From Actinomycetospora sp. (GTDB taxonomy: Bacteria; Actinomycetota; Actinomycetes; Mycobacteriales; Pseudonocardiaceae): a stretch of DNA of 42,731 nucleotides. A program made the translations under genes and the position numbers. The stretch lies in contig JAQSWW010000026.1 of assembly GCA_029266415.1 (NCBI GenBank), positions 1 through 42,731 of the forward strand, given 5' to 3'. Shown here in pieces: positions 1 to 8,669 of the stretch. The notes below the pieces were generated by a model. That model saw only the letters and a program-made list of their open reading frames with translations, did not search any database and was not told the origin of the DNA. How positions within the stretch are numbered: the stretch's first letter is position 1; each line of letters starts with the position of its first letter.

Positions 1-114
1 GTCGGCGGGCACGGGCTGGTGAGCCGGGTCGCCGCGGTGCTCGACCTCGGCGAGGTGTTCGCGATCGTCGTGAGCCTCCCCGCCGCGCTGTGCGGGTCCG
101 CCGAGGCGGGCTGA
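1..114 (+). CDS. STAS-domain protein, C-terminal end (partial)
   Basis: An open frame enters from the left edge and stops with TGA at 112-114, leaving 37 codons. The visible tail (VSRVAAVLDLGEVFAIVVSLPAAL) resembles the last helix of STAS anti-sigma-factor antagonists, where an L-x-x-VF pattern is common near the C terminus. Such proteins are phosphorylated by RsbW-type kinases and dephosphorylated by SpoIIE-type phosphatases such as the one at 5693-7012. The catalytic serine region lies outside the window, so the family call rests on a short tail only. Confidence 0.45.
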   Translation, partial: VGGHGLVSRVAAVLDLGEVFAIVVSLPAALCGSAEAG

Positions 115-126
115 CCGGCTGCTCCT

Positions 127-864
127 CTAGGCCGGCTCCTCGCGCTCGCCCACCTCGTCCCCGTGCTCGGCGTGCTCGGCGGCCAGGGCCACGTTGCGCG
201 CCCGTCCCCGCAGCCGCCGCCGGACGTTGACCACCAGCTGCACCGTGGCGACGAGGGCCAGGACCGCCCACAGCGCGGCGCCACCGGCGACCACGGTCGC
301 GCCGACGGACGGCACCACGCCGGCCGCGGCCAGCGAGAGGCCGCCGATGAGCAGCCGGGCCGGGCGCTCGGCGATGGTCACGAGACCGACCTCGGCCACG
401 CCCTCCGCGGCGGCGCTCGCCCGCACCGACTCGTCGAGGACGGTGAGCACCGCGGCCGCCGCACACACCGGTCCGGGCGCCCCCAGGGCCCAGAGGGCGA
501 CGATCATGCCGAGGTCGCTCACGCGGTCGACGAGCTGGTCGAGGATGCGCCCCCACGCGGTGGCGGAGTCGGTCAGCTCCGCGAGCGCGCCGTCGACGCC
601 GTCGAGCAGGGCGACGAGCACGACGAGGACCGCCGCGAGCAGGGCCCACCGGCCGCCGAGCCAGGCGACCCCGCCGATCGAGACCGCCCCGAGGCCGCCG
701 AGGACGGTCACCCGCCCCGGCGGGACCCCCCGGCGCGCCAGCGGGGCGGCGAGGCGGTGCGCGACACGCAGCCACAGGCGCGTCGCCGGGGAGGAGCGGA
801 CGTCGTAGTCGCCGTGCGCCCGCGACCAGCGGTCGAGGTAGCCGTCGAGGTCGTCGACGTCCAC
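127..864 (-). CDS. CDP-alcohol phosphatidyltransferase family membrane protein
   Basis: The protein is about 245 aa with several hydrophobic segments and the CDP-alcohol phosphotransferase signature: DGVDGALAE, then eight residues on, GRILDQLVD followed by RVSD. This gives the D-x2-DG ... G-x3-D-x3-D metal-binding aspartates. The usual AR after DG is here AE, which is unusual. Family members transfer a phospho-head group from a CDP-alcohol in the membrane; the substrate cannot be read from sequence. I chose the GTG at 862-864 because GGGGG lies about 8 bases upstream; the open frame extends further to 1083 but that part is arginine/serine-rich shadow sequence. It lies 85 bp behind a STAS gene on the same strand and the two may be cotranscribed. 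Confidence 0.8.
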   Translation of the reverse strand: MDVDDLDGYLDRWSRAHGDYDVRSSPATRLWLRVAHRLAAPLARRGVPPGRVTVLGGLGAVSIGGVAWLGGRWALLAAVLVVLVALLDGVDGALAELTDSATAWGRILDQLVDRVSDLGMIVALWALGAPGPVCAAAAVLTVLDESVRASAAAEGVAEVGLVTIAERPARLLIGGLSLAAAGVVPSVGATVVAGGAALWAVLALVATVQLVVNVRRRLRGRARNVALAAEHAEHGDEVGEREEPA

Positions 865-949
865 ACGCCACCCCCGCTGCCCCGACCGGCCGACGCCGCC
901 ATCGTAGAGGCGGCGGCCGTCCGCGATCGGACGACGCGGGCGAACGGGC

Positions 950-1387
950 TCAGAGGTCGGCCCCGACACTGCGCCGATCGCGGCGCGCGTCCCACACGAG
1001 CTGGCGGACCTGCTGGCGCACCCGTCCGACGTCCTCGAGCGGGGAGTCGACGAGCAGACCGAAGAACTGGCTCCAGCGCACACCGTGGAGGACCAGGCCG
1101 GGCCCGGCGTCCCCCGAGTACAGCGCCAGCAGCACCCCGAGCCCGTCGGCGTCGCAGGCGCGCACGGCGCTCACGTCGACGACGATCTCCGTGGCCTCCG
1201 CCGGGGATCGCCGGCGGCAGTGCTCCAGGAGGTCCTCCGCGGCCCGGGCGCCCAGGTCGCCGTCCAGCACGATCCGGGTGCTCACCCGCCGCGAGGCATC
1301 GTCGGTCTCCACGCCCACCCCCACACAGCACCGCGCCACGCGCGGGCGCACCGGGGTCCGGGGCACGTCCACGACCGTCCGGATCAC
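950..1387 (-). CDS. STAS-domain protein (anti-sigma-factor antagonist-like)
   Basis: The 145-aa product has a core TEIVVDVSAVRACDADGLGVLLALYSG, matching the STAS beta-strand/helix that carries the phosphorylatable serine in SpoIIAA/RsbV (usual pattern DSSGL). Here the position reads CDADGL, so the canonical serine is absent and phospho-regulation may be lost or different. The GTG start at 1385-1387 is the best in-frame choice; GGGG precedes it closely and AGGAG lies further off. The frame extends far upstream but is antisense to the desaturase there. The gene is divergent from the desaturase, with 228 bp between them. Confidence 0.65.
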   Translation of the reverse strand: MIRTVVDVPRTPVRPRVARCCVGVGVETDDASRRVSTRIVLDGDLGARAAEDLLEHCRRRSPAEATEIVVDVSAVRACDADGLGVLLALYSGDAGPGLVLHGVRWSQFFGLLVDSPLEDVGRVRQQVRQLVWDARRDRRSVGADL

Positions 1388-1615
1388 CGTAGCCCCGGAC
1401 GGGCGCTCCTCCACGCCCCCGAACGGAGGTAGCGGCGACGGGGTCCGCGGTGACGCACGGTGCGCCCGGGCCGGCCGTGGGACGATGGTGTGGCGCGGCA
1501 CCTCTCGGTGCCGGGCGTCGTGTCTGCCCCGGACCCGGTGGACGTCCTGCACCCCCGATCCGGAGGCGTCTCCCGTGCTGCCTCGCGATCTCCCGGCACC
1601 CGAGAGGCACCGCCC

Positions 1616-2632
1616 GTGACCCGATCCGTCCCCCGCCGCACCGAGTTCGCCGAGCTGACGCACACGCTGCGTGCCGCGGGGCTGCTCGAGCGCCGTCGTG
1701 GCTGGTACGCCGCCTACATCGCCATCACCCTGGGCGTCCTCGCCGCCGGCGGCGTCGCGTTCGTCGCCATCGGCGACTCGTGGTGGGCGGTGGCCCTGGC
1801 CCCGGTGTTCGCCGTCGTCGCCACGCAGTGCGGCTTCATCGGCCACGACGCGGGCCATCGCCAGATCTTCGACAGCGGGACCGCGAACGACGCGGTGGGC
1901 TACGTGGCCGGCAACCTCGCGATCGGGCTCGGTTTCAACCGGTGGGTGGCCGACCACAACGCGCACCACGCCAACCCCAACCACGAGGACCGCGACCCGG
2001 ACGTCCGGATCCCGGTGCTCGCCTTCAGCCCCGACCAGGCGGTCGGCCGTCGCGGGATCGCCGGGTTCATCACCCGCCACCAGGCCGGCCTGTTCTTCCC
2101 GCTGCTGCTGCTCGAAGGGCTGAGCCTGCACGTCACCAGCATCCGGGCGCTCGTCGAGGACCGGGTCCGCGCTCGCGGTCTCGAGGCGGGTCTGCTCGCC
2201 GCCCACACGGTGCTCTACCTCGGCGCGGTGTTCCTCGTGCTCTCCCCCGGCCCCGCCGTGGTGTTCATCGCCGTGCAGCAGGGGCTCTTCGGGCTGTACC
2301 TCGGTGCGGTGTTCGCCCCGAACCACAAGGGCATGCCCATGGTGTCGGCGGAGGACCAGCTCGACCCGATCCGCAAGCAGGTGCTCACCTCGCGGAACAT
2401 CCGCGGGAACGTCCTGATCGACCACGCCATGGGTGGGTTGAACTACCAGATCGAGCACCACCTGTTCGCCCGGATGCCCCGGCCGAACCTCCGGCGTGCC
2501 CAGCCCCTCGTCGCCGCCTTCTGCGCCCGGCAGGACATCTCCTACGCGGAGACCGGACTGATCGACTCCTACGTGCAGACCCTGCGCCACCTGCGAACGA
2601 GCGCGGCGCCGGCGCGCGTCGCCGCGGCCTGA
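1616..2632 (+). CDS. Membrane fatty acid desaturase (acyl-lipid/acyl-CoA type)
   Basis: The protein has 338 aa and the three histidine boxes of membrane di-iron desaturases: HDAGH at residues 77-81, HNAHH at 114-118 and QIEHH at 278-282. The third box with Q in place of the first H is typical of front-end-type and mycobacterial DesA3/linoleoyl-CoA-type enzymes. Hydrophobic pairs lie around residues 31-75 and 155-235. It should insert a double bond into a membrane-associated acyl chain using O2 and an electron donor. No ferredoxin or cytochrome b5 domain is fused. GTG 1616 is chosen because GAGAGG lies just upstream; the frame opens at 1460 but its N-terminal part is not protein-like. Confidence 0.88.
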   Translation: MTRSVPRRTEFAELTHTLRAAGLLERRRGWYAAYIAITLGVLAAGGVAFVAIGDSWWAVALAPVFAVVATQCGFIGHDAGHRQIFDSGTANDAVGYVAGNLAIGLGFNRWVADHNAHHANPNHEDRDPDVRIPVLAFSPDQAVGRRGIAGFITRHQAGLFFPLLLLEGLSLHVTSIRALVEDRVRARGLEAGLLAAHTVLYLGAVFLVLSPGPAVVFIAVQQGLFGLYLGAVFAPNHKGMPMVSAEDQLDPIRKQVLTSRNIRGNVLIDHAMGGLNYQIEHHLFARMPRPNLRRAQPLVAAFCARQDISYAETGLIDSYVQTLRHLRTSAAPARVAAA

Positions 2633-2655
2633 CCGGTCTGGGGCACAGTGGCGCC

Positions 2656-3123
2656 ATGGCTCCCCACCGCACGGCTCCCCGCGGCACGGCCGTTCACGGC
2701 TGGCGCGCGACGCTCGTCCTGCCCGGTCGGACGGTGGTGCGGGGTCGCGGCGTGCAGGACCCGCTGCCGGCGGGCCGCGAGCCCGAGTTCGGCCTCTACC
2801 TCGGCGTCGAGTACCACCCGGCGTGGGAGCACGAGCGGCTCGCGTGGCCCGACTTCGGCGTGCCCGACGACCCGCACGCCGCGGTGCGGGCGATCGCGCA
2901 GCTCTACGCCCGGGCACGCGCCGGGGAGCGCGTCGAGACCGCGTGCCGGGCCGGCAAGGGCCGCACCGGCACCGTCATCGCCTGCCTGGCGATCCTCGAC
3001 GGCCTCCCCGCCGACCACGCGGTGAGCTGGACCCGGCGCCACCACCACCACCGCGCGGTGGAGACCCCGTGGCAGCGGCGCTGGGTCCGGCGCTTCCCCC
3101 AGCTCCTGGCGTCCTCGGGCTGA
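2656..3123 (+). CDS. Protein-tyrosine/dual-specificity phosphatase family protein
   Basis: The 155-aa protein carries the cysteine-phosphatase signature C-x5-R as CRAGKGRTG (Cys97, Arg103), which forms the phosphate-binding loop and thiol nucleophile. Aspartates in WPDFGVPDD (about residues 65-72) are candidates for the general acid. The length suits small actinobacterial phosphatases of this family. The ATG at 2656 starts 23 bp after the desaturase stop. A CACAGT hexamer lies six bases before the ATG and could be the -10 element of a leaderless transcript. The substrate is unknown. Confidence 0.8.
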   Translation: MAPHRTAPRGTAVHGWRATLVLPGRTVVRGRGVQDPLPAGREPEFGLYLGVEYHPAWEHERLAWPDFGVPDDPHAAVRAIAQLYARARAGERVETACRAGKGRTGTVIACLAILDGLPADHAVSWTRRHHHHRAVETPWQRRWVRRFPQLLASSG

Positions 3124-3158
3124 GCCTCGGTCGATCCGGACGCCGCCGAGCCGGGCCG

Positions 3159-5615
3159 TCACGCCTCGTCCTCCAGCACGCGGACCGTGCCGGTGTCGCC
3201 GTCGACGCGCACGCGGTCGCCGGTGTGCAGCCGGTCGGTGGCCGAGCCCGTGCCGAGGACGGCGGGGATGCCGTACTCGCGGGCCACGATCGAGCTGTGG
3301 CTCAGCGGGCCGCCGATGTCGGTGACCACCGCCGCGGCGCGCGCGAACAGCGGCGTCCAGGCCGGGGTGGTCATGCGGGCGACCAGCACCTCGCCCGGCT
3401 GCATCGCCCCGAAGTCCTCCGGGCCCCGCAGCACCCGCGCCGTCGCGGTGACCGTGCCCGTCGAGCCGGGGACGCCGGTGAGCTCCTCCCCCGCGGGGGT
3501 GTCCGCCCCGGGCATGAACGGGCCGACGAGCCTCGTCAGCCACCGGCCGCGCGGCAGCATCTGGGGTGGCGAGACCAGGGCGCGGCCGCGGCGCAGGGCC
3601 CGGCGCTCGGCCACCGGCGGGTCCACCGGCTCGCCGCGGATCGCGGTGCGCAGCTCGGCCTCGGTGAGCCAGAAGACGTCGTCGGCGCCGACCGGGAGCC
3701 GCCCGCCGAGCTCACGCAGCATCCGGTGCATGAGCGGCCAGGCCAGCCCGACGTCGGCCAGCGCGTCCTCGCGGACGGGTCCCAGCGTCCGGGCCCGGGC
3801 GAGCAGGGCGTCGAAGACGCGGCGCCGGACCGGGCCCAGCCGGGACCGGATCGCCCGCGCCCTGGCGTCGCGCCCGGCCCGGAGGCGGTCGCCGCGGACG
3901 GCGGGGTCGGTGGCCTGGTCGGACATCTGGAAGCGGATCGCGTCGAGCAGCGTGCTCGGGTCGTCGGCCGGGGTGGGCACGGCGAAGTCCAGGTCGAACA
4001 CCGTGTGCCCGTAGCGGTCGAGGTGCTCCCGGAAGCGCCGGCGCCACGCCGGATCGTCCATCCCGCTGGCCTTCGCCTCCATCGCCAGCGCGTGCAGCGC
4101 CCGCTCGGCCCGCAGCGGCTCGCTGTCCTCGCCCAGCAGCAGCACGTGCGCGGCGGGGTCGCCGGCGCGCCGGACGAGGCGCTCGTAGAACTGCGCGAAG
4201 GCGATCTCGGCGGTCGCCGCGAGCGGGATGACCGACTGCACGGCCGTGTAGTACGTCGCGCCCGCCCGCAGCAGGGCGACGACACCGTCGAGGAGCTCTT
4301 CGGACGACAGCGCCGCGAGGTCCTCCGCCGCCCACGCCGCGACGGTGGCCGCGTAGGAGGGATGGGCCCGCTCGCGCCAGCCGCGCACGCCGCCCCGGAC
4401 CTCCGGCCGGTTCAGCCCGCGGATCGCCAGGGGCGTCCGCAGCGTCAGCGAGACCAGCCCGCGGGTGCGGTAGAAGTAGTAGGCGTAGCCGTTGATCGTC
4501 GGGAAGGCGATGTCGCCCTCGGGCACCGGTCGCCCCATCGCCTGGGTCAGCAGCTCCCGGATCGACCCCGTCACCGCGGGCCCGATCAGGTCGGCGAACA
4601 GCGGGGTGAGCGGGCTCGGCATCTGCTCGACGATGCTGGCGCGGAAGTAGACGCCGTGCGGGTACGGCAGCGGCCAGGTCTCCGGCGGCGGGGCGGTCGG
4701 GGCGGGCAGCGCGGTGATCGGACGGGACTGGACCAGCGCGAACGCGCCGTCCGCCCGCACCCACTCGATGTCCTGGGGCGCCCCGAAGTGCTCATCGGCG
4801 CGCACCCCCAGGCGCGCGAGCTCCCCCACCGCGGCGGCGTCGAGCACCGGCGCGCGCCGCCGGTCCGCGGGCACGGGGACCTGGGCGGTGCCGCCGCCGG
4901 TGGACACGGTCATCTCGGTCTTGTCGGCCACGGTGCGCCCGACCTCGGCGAACGTCGCCCGGTCGACGACGAGCTCGTCGGTGGCCACCAGCCCGCCGAC
5001 CACCGACTCGCCCAGCCCCCAGGCCGCGCTGACCACCACCCGGTCGCGCCGGCCCGTCGTCGGCTCCGCGGTGAACAGGACCCCGGACGCCTCGGCGTCC
5101 ACCATCCGCTGGATGACCACCGCGAGGCGCACGTCGTCGGGGGCTGCGAGGGCCGTGCCCTGCCGGTCGCGGTAGTCGATCGCCCGCGCGCTCCACAGCG
5201 AGGCCCAGCACCGGACCACGGCGTCGAGCAGCGCGTCCTCGCCGCGGACGTCGAGCATCGTCTCCTGCTGACCGGCGAAGCTGGCGTCGGCGAGGTCCTC
5301 GGCGGTGGCGGAGGAGCGCACCGCGACCGGCGGCGCGCCGAGGTCGGCGTAGACGGCGCGGATCTCGGCGGCCACGGCGCCGGGCACCGGCGCGGCCCGG
5401 AACGCGGCCTGGACCGCCTCGGCCCCTCGGGCGGCCAGCGCGGGGACGTCCAGGCCCGCCGCCGCGACGAACGCCGCGTAGGCGTCGGTGGTCAGGACCA
5501 CGCCCGGCGGCACCGGGAGCCCGGCCCGCACCAGCTCGCCGAGGTTCGCTCCCTTGCCCCCGGCGAGGGCGACATCAGCGGCGCTGACCTGCGCGAACGT
5601 CCGCACGAAGTCCAC
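3159..5615 (-). CDS. PEP synthase/rifampin phosphotransferase-like ATP-dependent dikinase
   Basis: The protein has 818 aa. The N-terminal part (about 1-320) is a PPDK/PEP-synthase ATP-grasp domain: GGKGANLGEL near residue 20, VRSSATAED, and QSRPITALP closing the domain. The middle (about 325-710) is long and contains NGYAYYFYRTRG. The C-terminal 100 residues form the swivelling phosphohistidine domain with GGPLSHSSIVAREYGIPA, His773 being the expected phospho-carrier. There is no C-terminal PEP-binding barrel, so this is not a full PEP synthase. The three-part layout and size match rifampin phosphotransferases (RPH) and related uncharacterised dikinases. The start is GTG at 5613-5615 with a CATACT hexamer seven bases before it and no Shine-Dalgarno, suggesting a leaderless mRNA. 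I see no rifamycin-associated element (GGGGCTTGCGGCAAG type) upstream, so a rifampin role is unproven. Confidence 0.8.
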   Translation of the reverse strand: MDFVRTFAQVSAADVALAGGKGANLGELVRAGLPVPPGVVLTTDAYAAFVAAAGLDVPALAARGAEAVQAAFRAAPVPGAVAAEIRAVYADLGAPPVAVRSSATAEDLADASFAGQQETMLDVRGEDALLDAVVRCWASLWSARAIDYRDRQGTALAAPDDVRLAVVIQRMVDAEASGVLFTAEPTTGRRDRVVVSAAWGLGESVVGGLVATDELVVDRATFAEVGRTVADKTEMTVSTGGGTAQVPVPADRRRAPVLDAAAVGELARLGVRADEHFGAPQDIEWVRADGAFALVQSRPITALPAPTAPPPETWPLPYPHGVYFRASIVEQMPSPLTPLFADLIGPAVTGSIRELLTQAMGRPVPEGDIAFPTINGYAYYFYRTRGLVSLTLRTPLAIRGLNRPEVRGGVRGWRERAHPSYAATVAAWAAEDLAALSSEELLDGVVALLRAGATYYTAVQSVIPLAATAEIAFAQFYERLVRRAGDPAAHVLLLGEDSEPLRAERALHALAMEAKASGMDDPAWRRRFREHLDRYGHTVFDLDFAVPTPADDPSTLLDAIRFQMSDQATDPAVRGDRLRAGRDARARAIRSRLGPVRRRVFDALLARARTLGPVREDALADVGLAWPLMHRMLRELGGRLPVGADDVFWLTEAELRTAIRGEPVDPPVAERRALRRGRALVSPPQMLPRGRWLTRLVGPFMPGADTPAGEELTGVPGSTGTVTATARVLRGPEDFGAMQPGEVLVARMTTPAWTPLFARAAAVVTDIGGPLSHSSIVAREYGIPAVLGTGSATDRLHTGDRVRVDGDTGTVRVLEDEA

Positions 5616-5692
5616 GAGGACCAGTATGCGCGCGGAGGCGTCGGCCGTCGGGCGGCATCGCCGTGCGGCGGTCCCGCCGTAGTGTTCGGACC
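5616..5692. promoter_or_regulatory. Divergent pair of apparently leaderless promoters
   Basis: The 77-bp spacer between the RPH-like gene (left, minus) and the phosphatase (right, plus) has no Shine-Dalgarno for either gene. Towards the right, TAGTGT (5680-5685) ends seven bases before GTG 5693. Towards the left, on the minus strand, CATACT ends seven bases before GTG 5615. A TANNNT-like -10 at this distance places the transcription start on or next to the start codon, as known for leaderless actinobacterial genes. No clear -35 element is visible. Confidence 0.5.
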
Positions 5693-7012
5693 GTGGCGAC
5701 GGCGGGGCGGACCTGGGGCGACGTCTTCACCGCGCTCACCGACCGGTCGCACCTCGTCGTGGGCGAGGGCCTGTCGGCCATGGTCGACGAGGTCGTGGCG
5801 CCGATGGGCCTGCGCGCCGACGTGTTCCTGGTCGACCTGGGCCAGCGGGTGATGACCTCGTTGCGGGTCGATCCCCCGACACCCCTGTCGGTGGACGGGA
5901 CGCTCGCGGGGCGGGCCTTCCAGCACGGCGAGTTCGTCGCCGGCCTCGACGAGCAGGGCCGGCGCCTGCTCTGGATCCCGATGCTCGACGGCACCGAGCG
6001 CGCCGGCGTGGTGCGCCTCGAGCTCGACGCCGACGTCGTCGACGACCTGGAGTTCCGGCGCCGCTGCTGGACGCTGTCGGGGCTGATGGGCCACATCGCC
6101 ATCGCCAAGCTGCCCTACAGCGACCGCGTCCGCCGCATCCGGGCGCCCCGGCCCCTGTCGGTGGCCGCCGAGCTGCTCTGGCAGCTCGTCCCGCCCCGGA
6201 CCTTCGCCACGCGGGACGTCGTCGTCACCGCGCTGCTCGAGCCCTACGACGAGGTCGCCGGCGACGCCTACGACTACGCCGTCGACACCGACACCGCCTA
6301 CGTCGCGGTCTTCGACGGCGTCGGGCACGACCTCGCGGCCGGCAGCGCCACCGCGCTGGCGGTCAGCGCCATCCGCAACGCCCGCCGTCGCGGCGTCGAC
6401 GACCTCGTCGCGCTCGCCGCCGAGGCCGACGTCCAGATGCAGGCCGCCGGCACCCGGCCCCGGTTCGTCACCGGCGTCCTGGCCCGGCTCGACCTGCGCA
6501 CCGGCGAGCTGCGCTACCTCGTCGCGGGCCACCCGCGCCCGCTGCTGCTGCGCCACGGGCACCTCGTCGACGCGTTCCGGGCGGCACCGCGCCTCCCGCT
6601 GGGGCTCGGGCCCCACCTCACCGGCCAGCGGGCCGTGCCCGTCGAGGTGGCGGTCGAGTGGCTCGAGCCCGACGACCGCGTCGTGTTCTACACCGACGGG
6701 ATCACCGAGGCCCGCGACGCCGACGGCGTGCTCTTCGGGGAACGCCGCCTGGTCGACCTCAGCGAGCGCGCCGAGCTCGACGACGTCTCCGCCCCCGAGC
6801 GGCTGCGCCGCCTCGCCGCCGCGGTCCTCGACCACCAGAGCGGGCTGCTCCAGGACGACGCGACGCTGCTGATGCTCGACTGGTCCACCACGGGCCACGA
6901 ACGCCTGCTGCCCTCGGTCGCCCGCGCCGCCACCGCGTCCGCGTCCCCGGACCTGCGCCCCCAGCAGGTGTCGGCCACCGCGGCCGGTGGCTTCCGTACG
7001 CCCTCGCCTTGA
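5693..7012 (+). CDS. SpoIIE-type PP2C serine/threonine phosphatase (RsbU-like)
   Basis: The 439-aa protein has an N-terminal region (about 1-150) without a confident domain but GAF-like in layout, then a SpoIIE phosphatase domain. Metal-binding features include DEVAGDAYDY, VAVFDGVGHDLAAG, VFYTDGITEARD and LLQDDATLLML. Such enzymes dephosphorylate STAS antagonists and so release sigma factors; the STAS proteins at 1-114 and 950-1387 are possible partners but the link is inference. GTG 5693 is preferred over the longer frame from 5663 because of the TAGTGT element just upstream. The last 30 residues are low-complexity. Confidence 0.82.
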   Translation: MATAGRTWGDVFTALTDRSHLVVGEGLSAMVDEVVAPMGLRADVFLVDLGQRVMTSLRVDPPTPLSVDGTLAGRAFQHGEFVAGLDEQGRRLLWIPMLDGTERAGVVRLELDADVVDDLEFRRRCWTLSGLMGHIAIAKLPYSDRVRRIRAPRPLSVAAELLWQLVPPRTFATRDVVVTALLEPYDEVAGDAYDYAVDTDTAYVAVFDGVGHDLAAGSATALAVSAIRNARRRGVDDLVALAAEADVQMQAAGTRPRFVTGVLARLDLRTGELRYLVAGHPRPLLLRHGHLVDAFRAAPRLPLGLGPHLTGQRAVPVEVAVEWLEPDDRVVFYTDGITEARDADGVLFGERRLVDLSERAELDDVSAPERLRRLAAAVLDHQSGLLQDDATLLMLDWSTTGHERLLPSVARAATASASPDLRPQQVSATAAGGFRTPSP

Positions 7013-7120
7013 CGTCCTCCGGAGGCGGCGACGAACCCGTCGATGGCGGCGGCGAGGGCCGGCGGACAGGAGCGCGACGGGCACCGTGATCACCTCGGTG
7101 GTGGGGACGGGCGGGACGGG

Positions 7121-7954
7121 TCACGGGTCCGCCCGCAGGTCGACGACGACACCGGCGTGGTCCGACGGCCACGCGCCCGCGGCCGGCGCACGGTCGGCGA
7201 AGAGCCCGACGCGCTCGACCGCGACCGGCACCGTGCCGCGCCCCAGCCCGAGCAGCACGTAGTCGACCCGCGAGGGCGGTTCGCCGCGGGCGGCGATGTA
7301 CGGGTTCTCGCGCCGCCAGGTGGCGCCGTCCATGCGGTCCGGCCCGGTCGCCCAGCGCCAGGTGTCGGCCAGCAGCAGGTGCGGCTCCGCCGGGGCGGTG
7401 AGGTGGCCCTCGAGCAGCCGCACCTCGTCCGACGCGGGCTCGGCGTTGAGGTCGCCCACGACCACCGGCGGCAGGTCGGTCTCCTCCGCCGTCGCGACGT
7501 GGCGCACGATCGCCCGCACCTGCGCGACCCGCAGCGCCGAGGCGGTCAGGGCCGACGCCAGGTGGGTCACCACGACGCGCAGCGACCCGGCGGGCGTGTC
7601 GATCACCGTGCTGAGCAGCACCTGCGCGGCCGGTCCGTCCGCGCACGGCAGGGTCTCGGTGTGGACGTCGCGCAGGGGCCAGCGGCTGAGCACGGCGTTG
7701 CCCAGGCCCCACGAGTCGTCGCCGAGGCGCCCGGTCCACGGCGAGGCGTCGGGCACCCCGGCGAACGCGACGTGGCGGTCGAGCTCGTCGGCGAGCCCGG
7801 CGGCGAGGTGCTCGTCCCCGCGCGACCACACCTCCTGCAGACCGACGACGTCGGCGTCCAGCGCCCGCAGGGCCGCGGCGATCGCGGGGCGCCGGCCGTC
7901 GGGGTCGCCGAAGCGCCACCAGAGGTTCCAGGTGGCGATCCGCACGGCGGTCAC
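7121..7954 (-). CDS. Endonuclease/exonuclease/phosphatase (EEP) family hydrolase
   Basis: The 277-aa protein has the EEP signatures in order: ATWNLWW near the N terminus, LQEVW (metal-binding Glu), THLAS, GDLNAEP (catalytic Asp/Asn) and a terminal SDHAGVVVDL (Asp-His). The family includes DNA repair nucleases, sphingomyelinases and inositol phosphatases, and the substrate cannot be told. No signal peptide is seen, so it is probably cytoplasmic. The GTG start at 7952-7954 overlaps the upstream cupin gene's TGA in the tetranucleotide GTGA, indicating translational coupling. Confidence 0.8.
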   Translation of the reverse strand: MTAVRIATWNLWWRFGDPDGRRPAIAAALRALDADVVGLQEVWSRGDEHLAAGLADELDRHVAFAGVPDASPWTGRLGDDSWGLGNAVLSRWPLRDVHTETLPCADGPAAQVLLSTVIDTPAGSLRVVVTHLASALTASALRVAQVRAIVRHVATAEETDLPPVVVGDLNAEPASDEVRLLEGHLTAPAEPHLLLADTWRWATGPDRMDGATWRRENPYIAARGEPPSRVDYVLLGLGRGTVPVAVERVGLFADRAPAAGAWPSDHAGVVVDLRADP

Positions 7955-8409
7955 CGGGCCGCCCGGGCCAGCAGCCACCAGAGTGCGCGCTGTGGGGCGT
8001 CGGGCAGGCCGGCGACCGTGAACGACAGGTCGTGCGCGGCGTTGATGCGGGCGAGCTCGAGCAGCGGCGGGCGATCCGGCGCCGCGGCCAGGGCGCGCAG
8101 CTGCTCCTGCAGCGGGCCCGCCGGGGTCTCGACGGTCCGGAACCGGACCGGCTCGTCGCCCGGGTTGGCGAAGGAGTGCGTGGTGCCCGGCGGCACGCTC
8201 ACCGACTCACCGGGCAGCACGAGGCGCCGTTCCCGCCCGCGGCGGACCAGCAGCCGGCCCGACTCGACCGTGAACACCTCGGCCTCGTGGCGATGGCGGT
8301 GCGCCGGCGGACCGGGGTGCCGCGGCGGGAGGACCGCCGAGAACACGAAGTCCGGCGCCGACGCCTCGACGGTGATGCGCTGGCCGTCGGCGAACTCGAT
8401 CGCGGTCAC
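7951..8409 (-). CDS. Cupin-domain protein
   Basis: The 152-aa protein has a single cupin barrel: PPAHRHRHEAEVFTVESG is the first metal-binding motif (His cluster plus Glu), and PPGTTHSFANPGDEPVRF the second, with the closing His. Cupins of this size are metal enzymes or sensors; no specific reaction can be assigned. The start is GTG at 8407-8409, with GGAGGTGG directly upstream; the frame opens slightly earlier at 8433. It is the first gene of a two-gene unit with the EEP hydrolase, overlapping it by four bases. The 260 bp between this start and the KAS III gene hold no promoter that I can identify with confidence. Confidence 0.75.
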   Translation of the reverse strand: MTAIEFADGQRITVEASAPDFVFSAVLPPRHPGPPAHRHRHEAEVFTVESGRLLVRRGRERRLVLPGESVSVPPGTTHSFANPGDEPVRFRTVETPAGPLQEQLRALAAAPDRPPLLELARINAAHDLSFTVAGLPDAPQRALWWLLARAAR

Positions 8410-8669
8410 GCCGCCACCTCCGGGTCCGGTCACTGCTGCGGGTCCACCCCCTCGACGACGCGGGGCCGTCGAGCGTGACGGGCACCGGCGTGCCGTGGGT
8501 CACATGTCCGCAGCCGCGGTCGGCGCACCGCGGGGAAACCCGATCCGGCTGTGAGCAGCGCCATCGCCGTACCGGATGGTAGGACTTCCGAGTAACCGCG
8601 ACCGGCCCGCATGGTGGAGGTCGGCGTCGTCGACCACGGCGTGACCGCACCGCCGTGGAGGGTCCCCCC

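Noticed and set aside
2823-5852. 1009-codon plus-strand frame
   Set aside because: It is the antisense shadow of the RPH-like gene, with Arg/Gly/Pro/His-rich composition and no domain.
8410-8669. Extra small gene between the cupin and KAS III genes
   Set aside because: Frames in both directions lack ribosome-binding sites and show shadow-type composition.
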